Below, one piece after another: positions 20,728 to 41,415 of a stretch of 64,000 nt of DNA. How positions within the stretch are numbered: the stretch's first letter is position 1; every line of letters starts with the position of its first letter. The stretch is from Littorina saxatilis (lineage: Eukaryota > Mollusca > Gastropoda > Littorinimorpha > Littorinidae). The notes under the pieces are model-generated. The model saw nothing but the letters and a program-made list of their open reading frames with translations. It had not been told where the DNA came from and made no database searches. The stretch spans positions 36,423,914 through 36,487,913 of the forward strand of contig NC_090259.1 of assembly GCF_037325665.1 (NCBI RefSeq). The letters are read 5' to 3'. Position numbers and translations under genes: made by a program.

Positions 20728-22011
20728 TCAAGTATGCCTGTGTGCCGAATATTTTCATATGAATTTCTCTTTGTTAAAGCCATATGTACTCGATGACTAT
20801 ACACGCTAATTGCTTTACCAACAGCTGGAGACAGACTAAATTAAGTTCCCTGCAAAATATTGTGGTCTAGGACCCCTTAAATGTTGAGATATTTGAATTT
20901 TCATTTTGATCTGGATCGTCCTATTTATAGATTTGGCAACACATGTAACGTTGATGCAAGGGAGAGAACACCGCGGCTTTGTTGACATCCTCACTTTTTC
21001 AGAGGCTAGAACAAGCTGTAATGCATGTATTATGGTCCGCGCATGGTGACGTATCGTCATTATATGGTCTTATGGTGCGTTTGACATCGATTGTGGGCAA
21101 ACTACACTTTGTAAACACGGGAGTGCGTTAGTATGCCTTTAATGTTATGGTGTATCACCCTATTTATGGGCTGAGGAATAAATATTCTTGAGTCCTGAAT
21201 ACCAGAGGCATGTACATCATATACTTTTATGCAGTATATGCTTTTGTTTTCTTCCAAGACAAATTACCAGAAGGAATGTCACTAGTTTTCGTATACTGTT
21301 TGAATTCCATGGACCATTTTCACCATAGGGATTACTGAATAATCTCATGTCTGTTGTAAATTTTGGCCCATGACTTGTGGAGATATTACAATTTGGTGAA
21401 AATTAGGCTCATTTTATGTAAAATATGCTGATTATTTGTTATTTTAGTTTCATCATTTTTCATAAATGTGCTTGGTTAATGTTTCAAATTAAATTTGCTG
21501 TTGTAGTTCATTCGGTGTTTTGCTCACAAAAAGTGTTTTGTCAGTTAACATTGATTTAAATAAAATTGGCTGACTAAACTTGATCCATTTGTCTTGAGTG
21601 TTTGCATCCATGTCTATAATAGGAGCGTTACAGACTTCACAAATAATGCTACAAATTGCGGATTAGCCTATGGACGAATGAATGTTCTGTTGAATGTTGA
21701 ATACTGTACAGAATGCATGACCTTTTTTCTTTTTTTTTAATAGTGGTGAGGCCCTCTACCACCAAAACGAATGTTTAGTCCAAGGCCGAATGCATTAATA
21801 TGCCTGTGGCAAAATGGCTTTTAGCCATTGGTTAGACATTTATTTGTAACCATAGGCTAAGAAATCCCATTTTCGGACATAGGCTCATTCCTGAACATCA
21901 CAATTCGTATTTGGTGTGGCGGCAAATTTAATGTGTCCAGGCTTATTATGACTTTCCACAATTATTGACGATGAGTTACTGATATCGAAACGCACACACA
22001 CACACAAGAAA
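20728..22011. other. No gene recognised
   Basis: AT-rich spacer without protein-like frames or clear repeats. Confidence 0.45.
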
Positions 22012-22487
22012 CAGGGGCGGATCACAACATGGTTAGGGGGGGGGGGGGGGGTTCAAATGTCTTTTAGGGAGAGTTCGACAACGCGAAACAGTTAATTGAG
22101 GACGCGAAGTGTTTAAACCATCTAGGGGGGTCTGGGGGCATGCCCCCCCCCCCGGAATTCCTCTAATACACCTTCCAAAAAGTAAATTTAGGAAGACAAA
22201 TTTGGATCAAAACAAGGACAATTGACCAATCTGGTGTAACCTGAGACAGCAAATTGCCGACCTACTTTCCAAAACTGTCACTTAAAAGACAAAGGCCTGC
22301 TCCTATAGGGTCTGGGGGCATGCCCCCCCGGAACAGTTTTGATATAAATCAAGGAAAATGGAGCAATCTGGTGCAACCTGAACCATCAGTTTTTCTTTGT
22401 TTATAATTGAAAAAAAAATTTAAGCGGGGGGGGGGGGGCGGGGGGGGGGGGGGGGGGGTCCGGAAACCCCCCCTGGATCCGCCCCTG
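22012..22487. mobile_element. hAT-type MITE with CAGGGGCGGATC ends
   Basis: Ends CAGGGGCGGATC and GGATCCGCCCCTG are inverted repeats. Inside, poly-G tracts and GGTCTGGGGGCATGCCCCCC palindromes are typical of this MITE type. A related element lies at 61,962. I see no exact eight-base target duplication. Confidence 0.7.
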
Positions 22488-22799
22488 AGAGAACAAGGTG
22501 GAACTTCCAAATTTAGGCTCCAAACAGCAGAATCAGGTTTGGAACCCAGTTTGGTAGTTTGGTAGTCGGTGTGTATCTCAAGGAACCCACTAGTACAAAA
22601 AAGAAACCCACTTTTCCAAACTTTTCCAAAGTCAGCAACATCGAAGTTTGTTTAGATATTTTTCTTTTTTACTGATATTCGGATCATTTACAACTAAATG
22701 AAGCTGTATAGTGCTTTTTGAAGTGCTCACTAGTTTAGAACATGTGGAACCCAGTTGACATAATGTTAGCAATAAACCCAGTTGGGTGGCCTTGCACGT

Positions 22800-22890
22800 A
22801 TGTGTGTGTGTTTGTGTGTGAGAGAGAGAGAGAGGGAGAGAGAGAAGGAGTGAGGGAGAGAGAGTGTGTGTGTGTGTGTGTGTGTGCGTA
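22800..22890. repeat. TG / GA microsatellites
   Basis: TG tract, GA tract, then TG tract again. Confidence 0.85.
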
Positions 22891-23016
22891 AATGTCTGAA
22901 GAGTACTCGGGTCCAGCGCGAGCGCTTTTTTATTTACCAGGTGTTTGTGAATGAAAATTCGTGAAAATGATGACAAGACTGATTATTTCACAGCTGCAAT
23001 GTGAATAGACGTTTTG

Positions 23017-23858
23017 TATGGAAGGCGAAAAGGGTCAAATGATCGATCAAAAGGATCGATTAAAAGGATCGATCCTTTTCGCGTTTGACCCTTTCCGCCC
23101 GACGCGCGGAAAGGGTCAAATGATCGAGTAAAAGAATCGTGCAAAATGATCGATCCTTTTACACAATACTTTTGAACGAGCAGTTTCATCGCGCTGTTTC
23201 GGAAAATCATGGAACGGATTAGCACAAAGAACGAATCTAGAAAGTAAAGTAAGTAGATTACGTGTTCTGGTGCGGCGTGAAGGAGCATGAAATATCAAGA
23301 GAAATAAACAAAAAATTCTTCTTGTTTTAGCGAGTACATTTAGGGGTGTGTAGTTAAAATTACTGTGTATGTTTGGCGCGAAGCGTTCGTCTGCAACAGA
23401 TCTAGATGTGCCACTTTCAGCACGTCTACCGGAACTGTACGCCGGGTAACGTCATCAAATCTAGTTTTTACGTCACGCGTTTGAGCCGAGATCTGCAGTC
23501 TTGATTTGGAACATTGGAACAAAAAGTGAGTCACGGGTGACGGAATATCTTTACGTACACGTACAGGTCTTTGCTACACGTTCGATCATCTAGAACATTG
23601 GACGCACGTACACGCGAACTGAAATCTGAAGTCAGTTTGCCACCAAAATGTGAACTCCAGACTGTGTGCCGGTAAAATTCCGGTTCCACTTTTTGTCGGC
23701 ACCGGATCCAGTAAAAGGATCGATCCTTTTGATCGATCCTTTTGATCGATCGTTTGACCCTCAGTTTCCGCGCGTCGGGCGGAAAGGGTCAAACGCGAAA
23801 GATCGATCCTTTTGATCGATCCTTTTGCTCGATCATTTGACCCTTTTCGCCTTCCATA
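23017..23858. mobile_element. 842-bp MITE rich in GATCGATC, 6-bp target duplication
   Basis: Both ends start TATGGAAGGCGAAAAGGGTC (inverted). GTTTTG flanks both sides (23,011-23,016 and 23,859-23,864). Inside each end there are several inverted and direct copies of AAAAGGATCGATC and the CCGCCCGACGCGCGGAAAGG stretch. No transposase. Superfamily not assignable; a six-base duplication fits only a few DNA transposon groups. Confidence 0.8.
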
Positions 23859-23984
23859 GTTTTGGGTAAGGTCTTCACTGACAAGGTAGGAACAGACGGA
23901 AAATTCCGAACAAAAGTAAATGACGTCAAAGTCTCTTTCGCTTTGCGTGTAACTTTGTCATGACGTCCTTTTGTGACGACAGTA

Positions 23985-24250
23985 TCCGCTGGCTGGCTGT
24001 TCTATCTGGCTGGCTGTTGCTCCGTGTGAATTCCTCCCACCGCCAAGTTGTTTTTGTGGTTTATTTCGCATTTAGGTCCCAGGTAACATTATGAAGTTTT
24101 AATACGATCAATCGGACCTATTATCAAGTTAGTGTATCAACTTTTGAACGAACTGCGCCCAGTAGTTTCCCAGCAATAAGCTGTTAAGTCGAGACAGACA
24201 CACACACAATTAAAGTCTGTTGAGCCCAAGTACTAGCGTACTCAGGGATA
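23985..24250 (-). repeat. Dispersed repeat R2, uninterrupted copy
   Basis: The inverse of 1,370-1,593 joined to 3,298 onward, with the junction near 24,050. It provides the empty site for the two inserted family A elements. Confidence 0.65.
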
Positions 24251-24476
24251 AAAGTGTGGACTACTCCCATTCCAGTGAATGACTCGACACTGTCGTAAAT
24301 GATGGAGTGTTTTCAGTCACACCAGTCGGCAGTCGCTACCAGCGCTCGTCTTCTCCTGCAATGTGCGAAATGGCACGATTTGTGTCGATGATTGATGGCT
24401 TCTTCCGCAAAGTTGGCGTATGAATTGTTGGATTTACAGAGTTTGTCATGTAAAAGTCGAATTCTGTGACTTTCTC

Positions 24477-24477
<1 letters not shown>

Positions 24478-24524
<47 letters not shown>

Positions 24525-24540
24525 TGTGCGTGCGTGTGGG
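24478..24540. repeat. CG / TG microsatellite
   Basis: CGCGCG followed by a long TG tract; source of Cys/Val-rich pseudo-frames. Confidence 0.85.
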
Positions 24541-24659
24541 GGAGGGTGTGTGAGCAAGGGACAGCGAGAGAGATAGAGTATGAGTGTGACGTGTGCTTGC
24601 GTGCGCGTGTTAGATCCCACGCATGGGTGCGAGTGTGCCTGTTACAAACTTAACAGACC

Positions 24660-25600
24660 AATGACGTGATTTACGACAACATACATCATCAGTTACATCT
24701 GTCAAAAATTCAGAACAAATTTAAAATTAGATTGCTTTTTTGTCAGTTTAGACATTTAACCCTCCTTCTCAATTTGACGTGCATAATTTAAGATAGCTGT
24801 GCAGTTGCAGTTTTTGTGTTAAATATAAAAAGATGTATTTTGGACCATACTGATGTACCAAGCGTTCCATCAACATGTCAACTTGATGGTGCGTATACCC
24901 TTACACGGGTCAAAAGAACTAAAACGAATACAAGATTTGCGCCATGGGGTTGCATCCTTAAAACATCAGATCAAAAAATGGTTTTGGTAGTCAAGATGCA
25001 AGAAAGATAACTTCGACATGAGAATGATGCTGATTTATTTCCCTTTTAAAGACTGGCGCTCAGAATACGGTGTTTTGTAGATCAATTCACTTGTTGGCTC
25101 AAAATCGGCAAGTGAGCCTTTCCGTTTCATGATCACACACGTGCACGCATGCACGCACACACACATGCACGTGAGCACACACACATGCAGACGCAGACAC
25201 ACATACGCACGCACGCACGCACGCACCCAAGCACGGACGCAACAGTCACAAATCAGCGGATTTGAGTAATGAGATTTACTAGATTTCTTTTTTTTCTTCT
25301 TGAATACAGAACTGATATTTATCAGCACTTGAATAATACACAGAAAACGCTTTACTTTAAGAATACGATAAAAAGTTGTATCAAACGCCGCAAAAGAGGC
25401 AAGAAACATCACACATCATTCGCTTTTTGGTCATTATTACGTTTGTTGAAATCGCCACCAACCCCACCAACGACATTAAAAAGATAAACCGATTCTTGTC
25501 TGGATGTTGTTGTTTTTCTTAGCAGATGTAAGCTGTGCCACTTCCTTTCCATAAAACATTAAAAATCGTTTGCAGGCAAACGTGTGAACTTTCTCCATTG
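24660..25600. other. No gene recognised; CA/CACG microsatellite at 25,135-25,230
   Basis: AT-rich spacer with a degenerate CACACG tract. Short frames here have no recognisable domain. Confidence 0.4.
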
Positions 25601-25607
25601 ACGTCAG

Positions 25608-25788
25608 AGAGAGGAGAGTGACCAACTGGTGTCTCAAGATGTACAAGAGTGTGGTGACAGAGCTGGAGGACTACAGACCACTACACACTGCGCTGTCTAC
25701 GTCGCTGGACTCCCCTTGGCAGCGAGGACTTTGTCGTGGAGAGGGAGAGGGCTACATACCACTTGGAGGCCTTGATAGCTGTGATTAG
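25608..25788 (+). CDS. Possible terminal exon of an unrecognised gene
   Basis: After a pyrimidine-rich stretch ending in ...TGACGTCAG, a frame reads RERRVTNWCLKMYKSVVTEL and then continues EDYRPLHTALSTSLDSPWQR, ending at a TAG stop at about 25,786. An AATAAA follows near 26,026. The composition looks protein-like and is not made of simple repeat. I do not recognise the family and found no convincing upstream exon, so it could equally be part of an old retroelement or a chance frame. Confidence 0.25.
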
Positions 25789-26163
25789 ACTATAACTGGA
25801 ATGATTGGTGGGTATCTGAACTACTTATCGCGATGTTGTGAACAGTACCCGACGATGCAAACTCGAAAACACACATGACATTCCGCAGTGCAAAAGCAAA
25901 CACACGATTGTGGCTAACCAATATTGTGAATCGCACTAACATTCTTCGGTTCGAATATTGTGAACAGATCATGTACTTTGGCCCCCAACCCCCTACCCCC
26001 TTGCTAAAGGCCGGTGGCCTACAGCAAATAAACTATTCGTATTCGTATAGCTGGGAGACTGTCAAGACAAATTTAAACAAAAGGCTTCTTGTGATTTCAT
26101 GCTCTTTTCCAGTCTTTGACTAAATGTTTTAACATAGACGGGGAAATCGAGACGAGGGTGTGA

Positions 26164-26226
<63 letters not shown>

Positions 26227-26228
26227 AT

Positions 26229-26289
<61 letters not shown>

Positions 26290-26709
26290 GATTCAGAGAA
26301 ACTACAGAGAGACTGATCTTCATGAAACTTTACATGAGCGTTCCTTAGTATGATATCCCCACTTTTTTTCTTCATTATTTGGATAAATGTCTTTGATGAC
26401 GTCATATCCGGCTTTTGTGAAAGTTGAGGCGGCACTGTCACACCCTCATTTTTCAACCAAAATGATTGAAATTTTGGTCAAGCAATCTTCGACGAAGTCC
26501 GGACTATGGGATTGCATTTCAGCTTGGAAGCTAAAAATTAGTTAATTAGTTTGCTCTTTAAAGTTGTCATTAAAATCGATTTTTTTAGAAGCAGATTAAA
26601 AAAATGATCGCATTGTATTCCTCATCTTCTCCTGACATCAAAGATATACAGATATTTCATGTTAACTCTAAATATGTGCTCAGAATGAAAGCAAATAGGT
26701 TAAGTAAGT

Positions 26710-26881
26710 GCAGTCAAACACGTTTAAGCCGAACTCGCCCGGGGAATGAAAAATAGTTTCGCTTATCCGAGTTTGTGCATATCCGAGTTCGGATTAGCCA
26801 AACCTTTCCCGAGAAATTACCATGCAGTTCGGCTTAAGCGAGTTTTTTTTCAGGATAAGTTGTAAAATCACTTCGAATGTT

Positions 26882-26914
<33 letters not shown>

Positions 26915-26936
26915 TTCTGTATCTCTCTCTCTGCGT

Positions 26937-27035
<99 letters not shown>

Positions 27036-28315
27036 AAATGAATAAGTCAAAACAGTGACAAGTTACAGGTGCTTTCTTCAGTGGGGCTTTATTAATACCT
27101 TCTGTAAAAATAAATGGTGAAAACAGTGACACATCTCAGAAACAAAACCAAAGATTCCACAAGCAACTACGCTTTTGTTAAAAGGATTTCAACTAAATCA
27201 TAATAAATTTAATGTTTAATGAAACCTTCTCCATTTAAAGAAAGAAAAGAAACACAATTAGACAATTTGTCTCTGTGGTCATAAATCAAGATGAAATCTC
27301 CGTAAACATAGAGAATACTACATGGCTTGCTGTGTCGTACCAGATTTGCACGAGTTTTTTTTTAAAAAATATTGAACTGCGAGCGAAAGCGAGCTGTTGA
27401 CCCCTATACCGGGTGTAACGAGTGTAAATCTGGTACGACACAGCAAGCCATGTAGTATTCTGTTTATCCTACATACTGTACTTACGTGTATTTTACTCAA
27501 AACGTCCCTTAGTCGAGGCAGCCAAATTGAAGACGCTTGTTTTGGAACCTCGATCTTTTCTAAAGTAGCGTGCAATTTATTACGTCAAAGCGAAGAAACG
27601 TCACTGTGGAAAGTGTGGCGTGGCGTGTTGGTTCTAAAGAATTCATCGAGGGAAATTAGCGAGCGCATTTTTCTTCTTCTATAATGACGTTTGTCTTGGT
27701 CACTTTGGCATCGTAAGCTGGGGAAATAACAGGTCCCTGCCAGACTTACTTGACATAACCTCATGATCATTTACATGATATACACACGTGTGATTTGAAC
27801 GATTAATATCTCATGAGTGTCTCTCTCACGTATGTAGGATAAATAGATTGTTGGCAAATGTTTTGTTTTGCTGCATGTTTATTGTGGTTTGATCTTCACC
27901 ACTCGCTCAAAATGAGCACATACATTCCTCAGGTAGATTTGCTCTTCACACAGATCTGTTCCTTCTACACGTCATCAGTTTCCCCGCATAGGCCTACTCA
28001 AAAACAGGTGACGTGTTCGTTTCCGTAGGATAATTATAGCCGTGATGAAATATGTTTATGTTCCTGACGTGTTTTTCAAGCAAAAAAGAAAAAAAAAAGT
28101 CTCATGTTTAGACAGTGTTTAGAGTTTGGCTTATCTGTCAAAATCACGTTTGAGATGTCCGTGTTTGAGTTAGCTATTTTTTGACAGAGTTTGGCTTATC
28201 CGAATTAAAAATAGTCTTACAAAGAGGGGGGTCTGGCGGGGAATTGGTTTTGGTTTCTGATATCCGAGTTTTTTGCTTAAGCGTGTTTTGTTTAGGCGAG
28301 TGCGGCTGTACTACG
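26710..28315. mobile_element. Probable pogo-type element nested in family A copy
   Basis: The left end, CAGTCAAACACG with TTTAAGCCGAACTCGCC, and the right end, GGCGAGTGCGGCTGTA, are pogo-style imperfect inverted repeats. TTCGCTTATCCGAGTT-type motifs recur inside both ends. No transposase seen. TG/AT microsatellites (26,936-27,032) and a small MITE lie within. Confidence 0.45.
27311..27462. mobile_element. Small MITE with ~40-bp perfect-looking TIRs
   Basis: GAATACTACATGGCTTGCTG at the left is reverse-complemented at the right end, with pairing through the GTCGTACCAGATTTGCA stretch. The ~150-base palindrome lacks coding sequence. Confidence 0.7.
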
Positions 28316-28462
28316 GACGCGTGCTTCGCGGAGGCGAGCGTGACCCGTCTCGGTCTTCGGTAAGCTTATGGTTAGCCGAGACTATCTGAATGTAGTCTCG
28401 GCGATGACTGGTTTGTGGTGTTGATCTTGACTAAATGTTTTTAGATCGCTTCACGCGACTTG

Positions 28463-28468
28463 TTTATT
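28463..28468 (-). terminator. Candidate polyadenylation signal of gene B
   Basis: The minus strand reads AATAAA here, about 260 bases downstream of the gene B stop codon. It lies at the very edge of a repeat element (CGCG-TIR family), so the repeat may have supplied it. No other canonical signal was noticed between it and the stop. Confidence 0.35.
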
Positions 28469-28725
28469 TGTTTTGTAGGCTACAGCATAAAGCATGAGCA
28501 TATCTCTTAATCAAGCCGAACATTTACCTGCTATTCATGATTTTGTCGTGCGACAAGAGTTTTCGTCCACACGAGATTCGTTGATTTGTCTGGCGCGGTC
28601 TTGTACAACATTAACTGTCTCAGTCTGTGTAAAATGTCATATATTGGTCAAAAATACAAATAACGCAATCACCCTATGTCTGTTTCTTCGGAGAGGCCCA
28701 ATAAGAGAGATTACGCTTAGTGGCG

Positions 28726-37593
<8,868 letters not shown>

Positions 37594-37751
37594 GGCTTCA
37601 CACCTGGAGAAACAGAATGTATATACCACGGAAGCTAAACTGCATAAAGTAGACGTTGTGATTGTCTTTTTCTTGTTCTCATTATTCGTGGTGTAATTAC
37701 TGTTTTTGTGTGTGTAAATAACAGTTGTATCAGACAGAAAAAGAGACGTGC

Positions 37752-37881
37752 ACGCAGACAGACAGACAGACAGACAGACACGCAGACAAACAAACAGACA
37801 AACAGACAGACAGACAGACACGCATACACACAGGCAGACACATAGACAGACACACACAGACACACAGACAGACAAACAGAT

Positions 37882-37917
<36 letters not shown>

Positions 37918-38055
37918 TTACAGACAGACAGACAGATAGACAGACAGACAGAGAAACAAAGACACCGGTAGATACACACAGAAGCAGACACACACAGAAG
38001 CAGACACACACAGAAGCAGACACACACACACGCACACACACACACACACACACCA
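37752..38055. repeat. GACA / CACA microsatellite upstream of gene B start exon
   Basis: About 300 bases of degenerate GACA units grading into CA units, starting about 150 bases upstream of the first coding exon. All three minus-strand frames are open and Cys/Val/Ser-rich, which is an artefact. Confidence 0.9.
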
Positions 38056-38574
38056 AAACAAAATCATGCAAACCTTCTTGCTGAACTTCAACGACAGCAG
38101 TCCACCAGGAACTCCAACAATACTAGACACATTCTCAAGACAGTACAGTAGAGTGTCACGCCAGAAAGTCACCAAACGTGTGCACTATGTAACGCTAGTC
38201 TCTGTATACTTGACCGCCACGAGACAATGCACACTGTAACAGCAAGGCAGCAACTTTGCTGGACTCGCTCTATTTAACAATGCAAACAGAACAGGGGCAA
38301 CCATTGTGCCAGCGTGATATTCATTCTGAAGACATTACTGTTTCTCGACACAAAATGTAAGAGAACTGCTCTGCCTTCATAATGTCGAAATGTCTGGTTT
38401 TACTTACTGCCACGACAGAACAACGCATTGTCGTAACGGTGGCGTCCCGACTCGCCCCCCTCCATCTCGCCACTTCCTATATCACCCCCATTTGTCTCAC
38501 GATTTGCAATGAGCGGTAGTTCGCCCCCACTCATCAGAGTGCGTCTCTGTCACCGGCACACTTAATATATATAA

Positions 38575-38679
<105 letters not shown>

Positions 38680-39386
38680 AATCTTACAATTAGTAAAGAA
38701 AAATATAGTTTTATTTCTGTTCACGTGGATTTAGATGATCAGCAAAAATTAAGCTTACCTTGATCATATTTCCAAGACTTTCAATGTTAAACGTCATGAT
38801 GTACAACCTCTATACATTTCTAATCTGCTTTGTTTCTATTCTATCAATCCTAAATTGGAAGGCGTTGAATAAAACAAATGTTTACTGGATAACTCGGGTA
38901 CAAATGTGATTTGTTTTGTTTAATTGTTCTGATCAACGAACATCAAAACTTTAATATGACTTCATCGCATGGAATATACGTGCCGCGACGATTTGACATC
39001 ACTGACAGGTTGAAAGCAAGCAGAGCGTGAAGTCAGCTACTACAAAGCGGGGGCGGGATGGGAGGGGGCGATTCGGTACCTCGCCGTCGTGACAAGGTTG
39101 CTCACTCCATTAAACAAAGCAAACACAACAGGAGCGACGATTGTGCCGCCAACAGACTTATCCTAGCTATGCAAGAAAAACAATTTCACCCCGTGGTACC
39201 ACAGTAGGGTCATTCTATGGTACCCAGTGATTGTTCCGAAGGTGGTCTCGACTGCTCGCTCATTTGTGTGGACTTCCTTTTGCTGACTTGGATCAAATTG
39301 CATTCTTATTGGCTAGGAGGTATCGCTGTGGTGGTAAAATCGCGCGCCCATGAGAATGTAGTCAGACTCACCCGTGCAAACCCCAG

Positions 39387-40430
39387 CTGTCACAGTCTAT
39401 CTATTTCTTGTTCCGTCTTTTACTCCAACCCTAGCTGTCACAGTCTATCTATTTCTTGTTCCGTCTTTTACTCCAACCCTAGCTGTCACAGTCTATCTAT
39501 TTCTTGTTCCGTCTTTTACTCCAACCCTAGCTGTCACAGTCTATCTATTTCTTGTTCCGTCTTTTACTCCAACCCTAGCTGTCACAGTCTATCTATTTCT
39601 TGTTCCGTCTTTTACTCCAACCCTAGCTGTCACAGTCTATCTATTTCTTGTTCCGTCTTTTACTCCAACCCCAGTTGTCACAGTCTATCTATTTCTTGTT
39701 CCGTCTTTTACTCCAACCCTAGCTGTCACAGTCTATCTATTTCTTGTTCCGTCTTTTACTCCAACCCCAGCTGGCACAGTCTATCTATTTCTTGTTCCGT
39801 CTTTTACTCCAACCCCAGTTGTCACAGTCTATCTATTTCTTGTTCCGTCTTTTACTCCAACCCTAGCTGTCACAGTCTATCTATTTCTTGTTCCGTCTTT
39901 TACTCCAACCCTAGCTGTCACAGTCTATCTATTTCTTGTTCCGTCTTTTACTCCAACCCTAGCTGGCACAGTCTATCTATTTCTTGTTCCGTCTTTTACT
40001 CCAACCCTAGCTGTCACAGTCTATCTATTTCTTGTTCCGTCTTTTACTCCAACCCTAGCTGTCACAGTCTATCTATTTCTTGTTCCGTCTTTTACTCCAA
40101 CCCTAGCTGTCACAGTCTATCTATTTCTTGTTCCGTCTTTTACTCCAACCCTAGCTGTCACAGTCTATCTATTTCTTGTTCCGTCTTTTACTCCAACCCT
40201 AGCTGTCACAGTCTATCTATTTCTTGTTGCGTCTTTTACTCCAATCCTAGCTGTCACAGTCTATCTATTTCTTGTTGCGTCTTTTACTCCAACCCTAGCT
40301 GGCACAGTCTATCTATTTCTTGTTCCGTCTTTTACTCCAACCCTAGCTGTCACAGTCTATCTATTTCTTGTTCCGTCTTTTACTCCAACCCCAGCTGTCA
40401 CAGTCTATCTATTTCTTGTTCCGCCTCTTG
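39387..40430. repeat. 48-bp minisatellite, 22 units
   Basis: The 48-base unit (CTGTCACAGTCTATCTATTT then CTTGTTCCGTCTTTTACTCC and AACCCTAG) is repeated with a constant period from 39,387 to about 40,430. Units differ at only a few recurring sites (CTGTCAC/CTGGCAC, CCTAG/CCCAG, TTCCG/TTGCG). As 48 is divisible by three, two frames stay open for about 370-420 residues as 16-residue repeats. I see no gene context for them. Confidence 0.95.
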
Positions 40431-40873
40431 TCTCTCCACCCGTCCTTTCGTCTTGCTTTTTGTCTGACCTCTAGTCTATCTGTCCGGTAATCTTTATGTA
40501 GGTCTATTTGTATTTCTTCCCACACATCCGTAGTGTCTGTCTGACTGCCTGCTACATGTCTGTCTACCCGTGTTTGTGTGTCTGGGGTCGATTTCATGCA
40601 CACACGTTTTAGTTCATCGCTGCAATGTTATTTTAATTTTTTATCAGTCCCTCGATAGTTTAATTACTGCTATGTTTCATGACTGTATTCTCTCGTTTTA
40701 AGTGTTATTTTGTCTCTGCTTCTGAAATATGCTTCTTATGATAGACCTCTTCCCAAAACGTTGAATAAGTCTTGTGCCGATAGCTTAATTTGTGAGTCCT
40801 GGTGCTGTTGTACTTGTACAGGTACTGTTCATAGTCCTTCCTTTTTACTGTCACCAGAATTGATCAAGATCAA

Positions 40874-40880
40874 CACACAC

Positions 40881-40928
<48 letters not shown>

Positions 40929-40957
40929 TCACATATATATACACACACACACACACG

Positions 40958-40996
<39 letters not shown>

Positions 40997-41056
40997 ACAC
41001 ACGTACACACACGCGCTCACACACACTCACATCACACACACACACAGACACACACA

Positions 41057-41090
<34 letters not shown>
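40874..41090. repeat. CA microsatellite
   Basis: About 215 bases of interrupted CA repeat. Confidence 0.95.
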
Positions 41091-41092
<2 letters not shown>

Positions 41093-41116
41093 CGCGAAGA
41101 TTGTACACGTATCCTT

Positions 41117-41415
41117 AGGCCAAATAAAATAATAGGTGTGGTTACGGTAACATAGCCAAAAAAAATAGGGTAGGAAGGTATGCAATCACTTTTCTTTTAT
41201 TTTACTTTTTTTTCTAATGTGTACAAATTAAACCTACTTGACAGGGAAATAAGTGTGCGACTCGGGCGCTTTCGCTTTCATTGCGTTTTCTGCACTCGTT
41301 TACTTGTTTTTTTGGGGGTATTTTTGTGACAAATGTAATAAAAAGTTATAGGGTCGGCCCCCAAAAATAGGGTAGGTCGGGTTACCGTAACCACACCTAT
41401 TTTTTTTTTAGGCCT
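41117..41415. mobile_element. MITE with AATAGGTGTGGTTACGGTAA ends
   Basis: The ends (AGGCCAAATAAAATAATAGG onward, and its inverse finishing TTTTTAGGCC) pair over about 35-40 bases. A second internal pair, CCAAAAAAAATAGGGTAGG, is a direct repeat. Non-coding, about 300 bases. Confidence 0.7.

Larger units (their letters stand above)
26112..28463 (-). mobile_element. CGCG-TIR element (family A), diverged inverted copy, interrupted
   Basis: The right terminus of the family is at 26,112 (CTTTGACTAAATGTTTTAAC) with the CA/TG microsatellite in its usual place. The left terminus is at 28,425-28,463 (TTGACTAAATG then CGCTTCACGCGACTTGT). About 1.6 kb of other sequence (26,710-28,315) separates them, so a second element was inserted into this copy. 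Confidence 0.6.

Noticed and set aside
26160-27050. TG/CA-repeat frames (Cys-Val and Thr-His peptides)
   Set aside because: Microsatellite translation.
39217-40474. Repeat proteins of 416 and 366 residues
   Set aside because: Products of the 48-base minisatellite (period divisible by three). Two different frames are equally open and neither has gene context. Kept only as a finding about the array.
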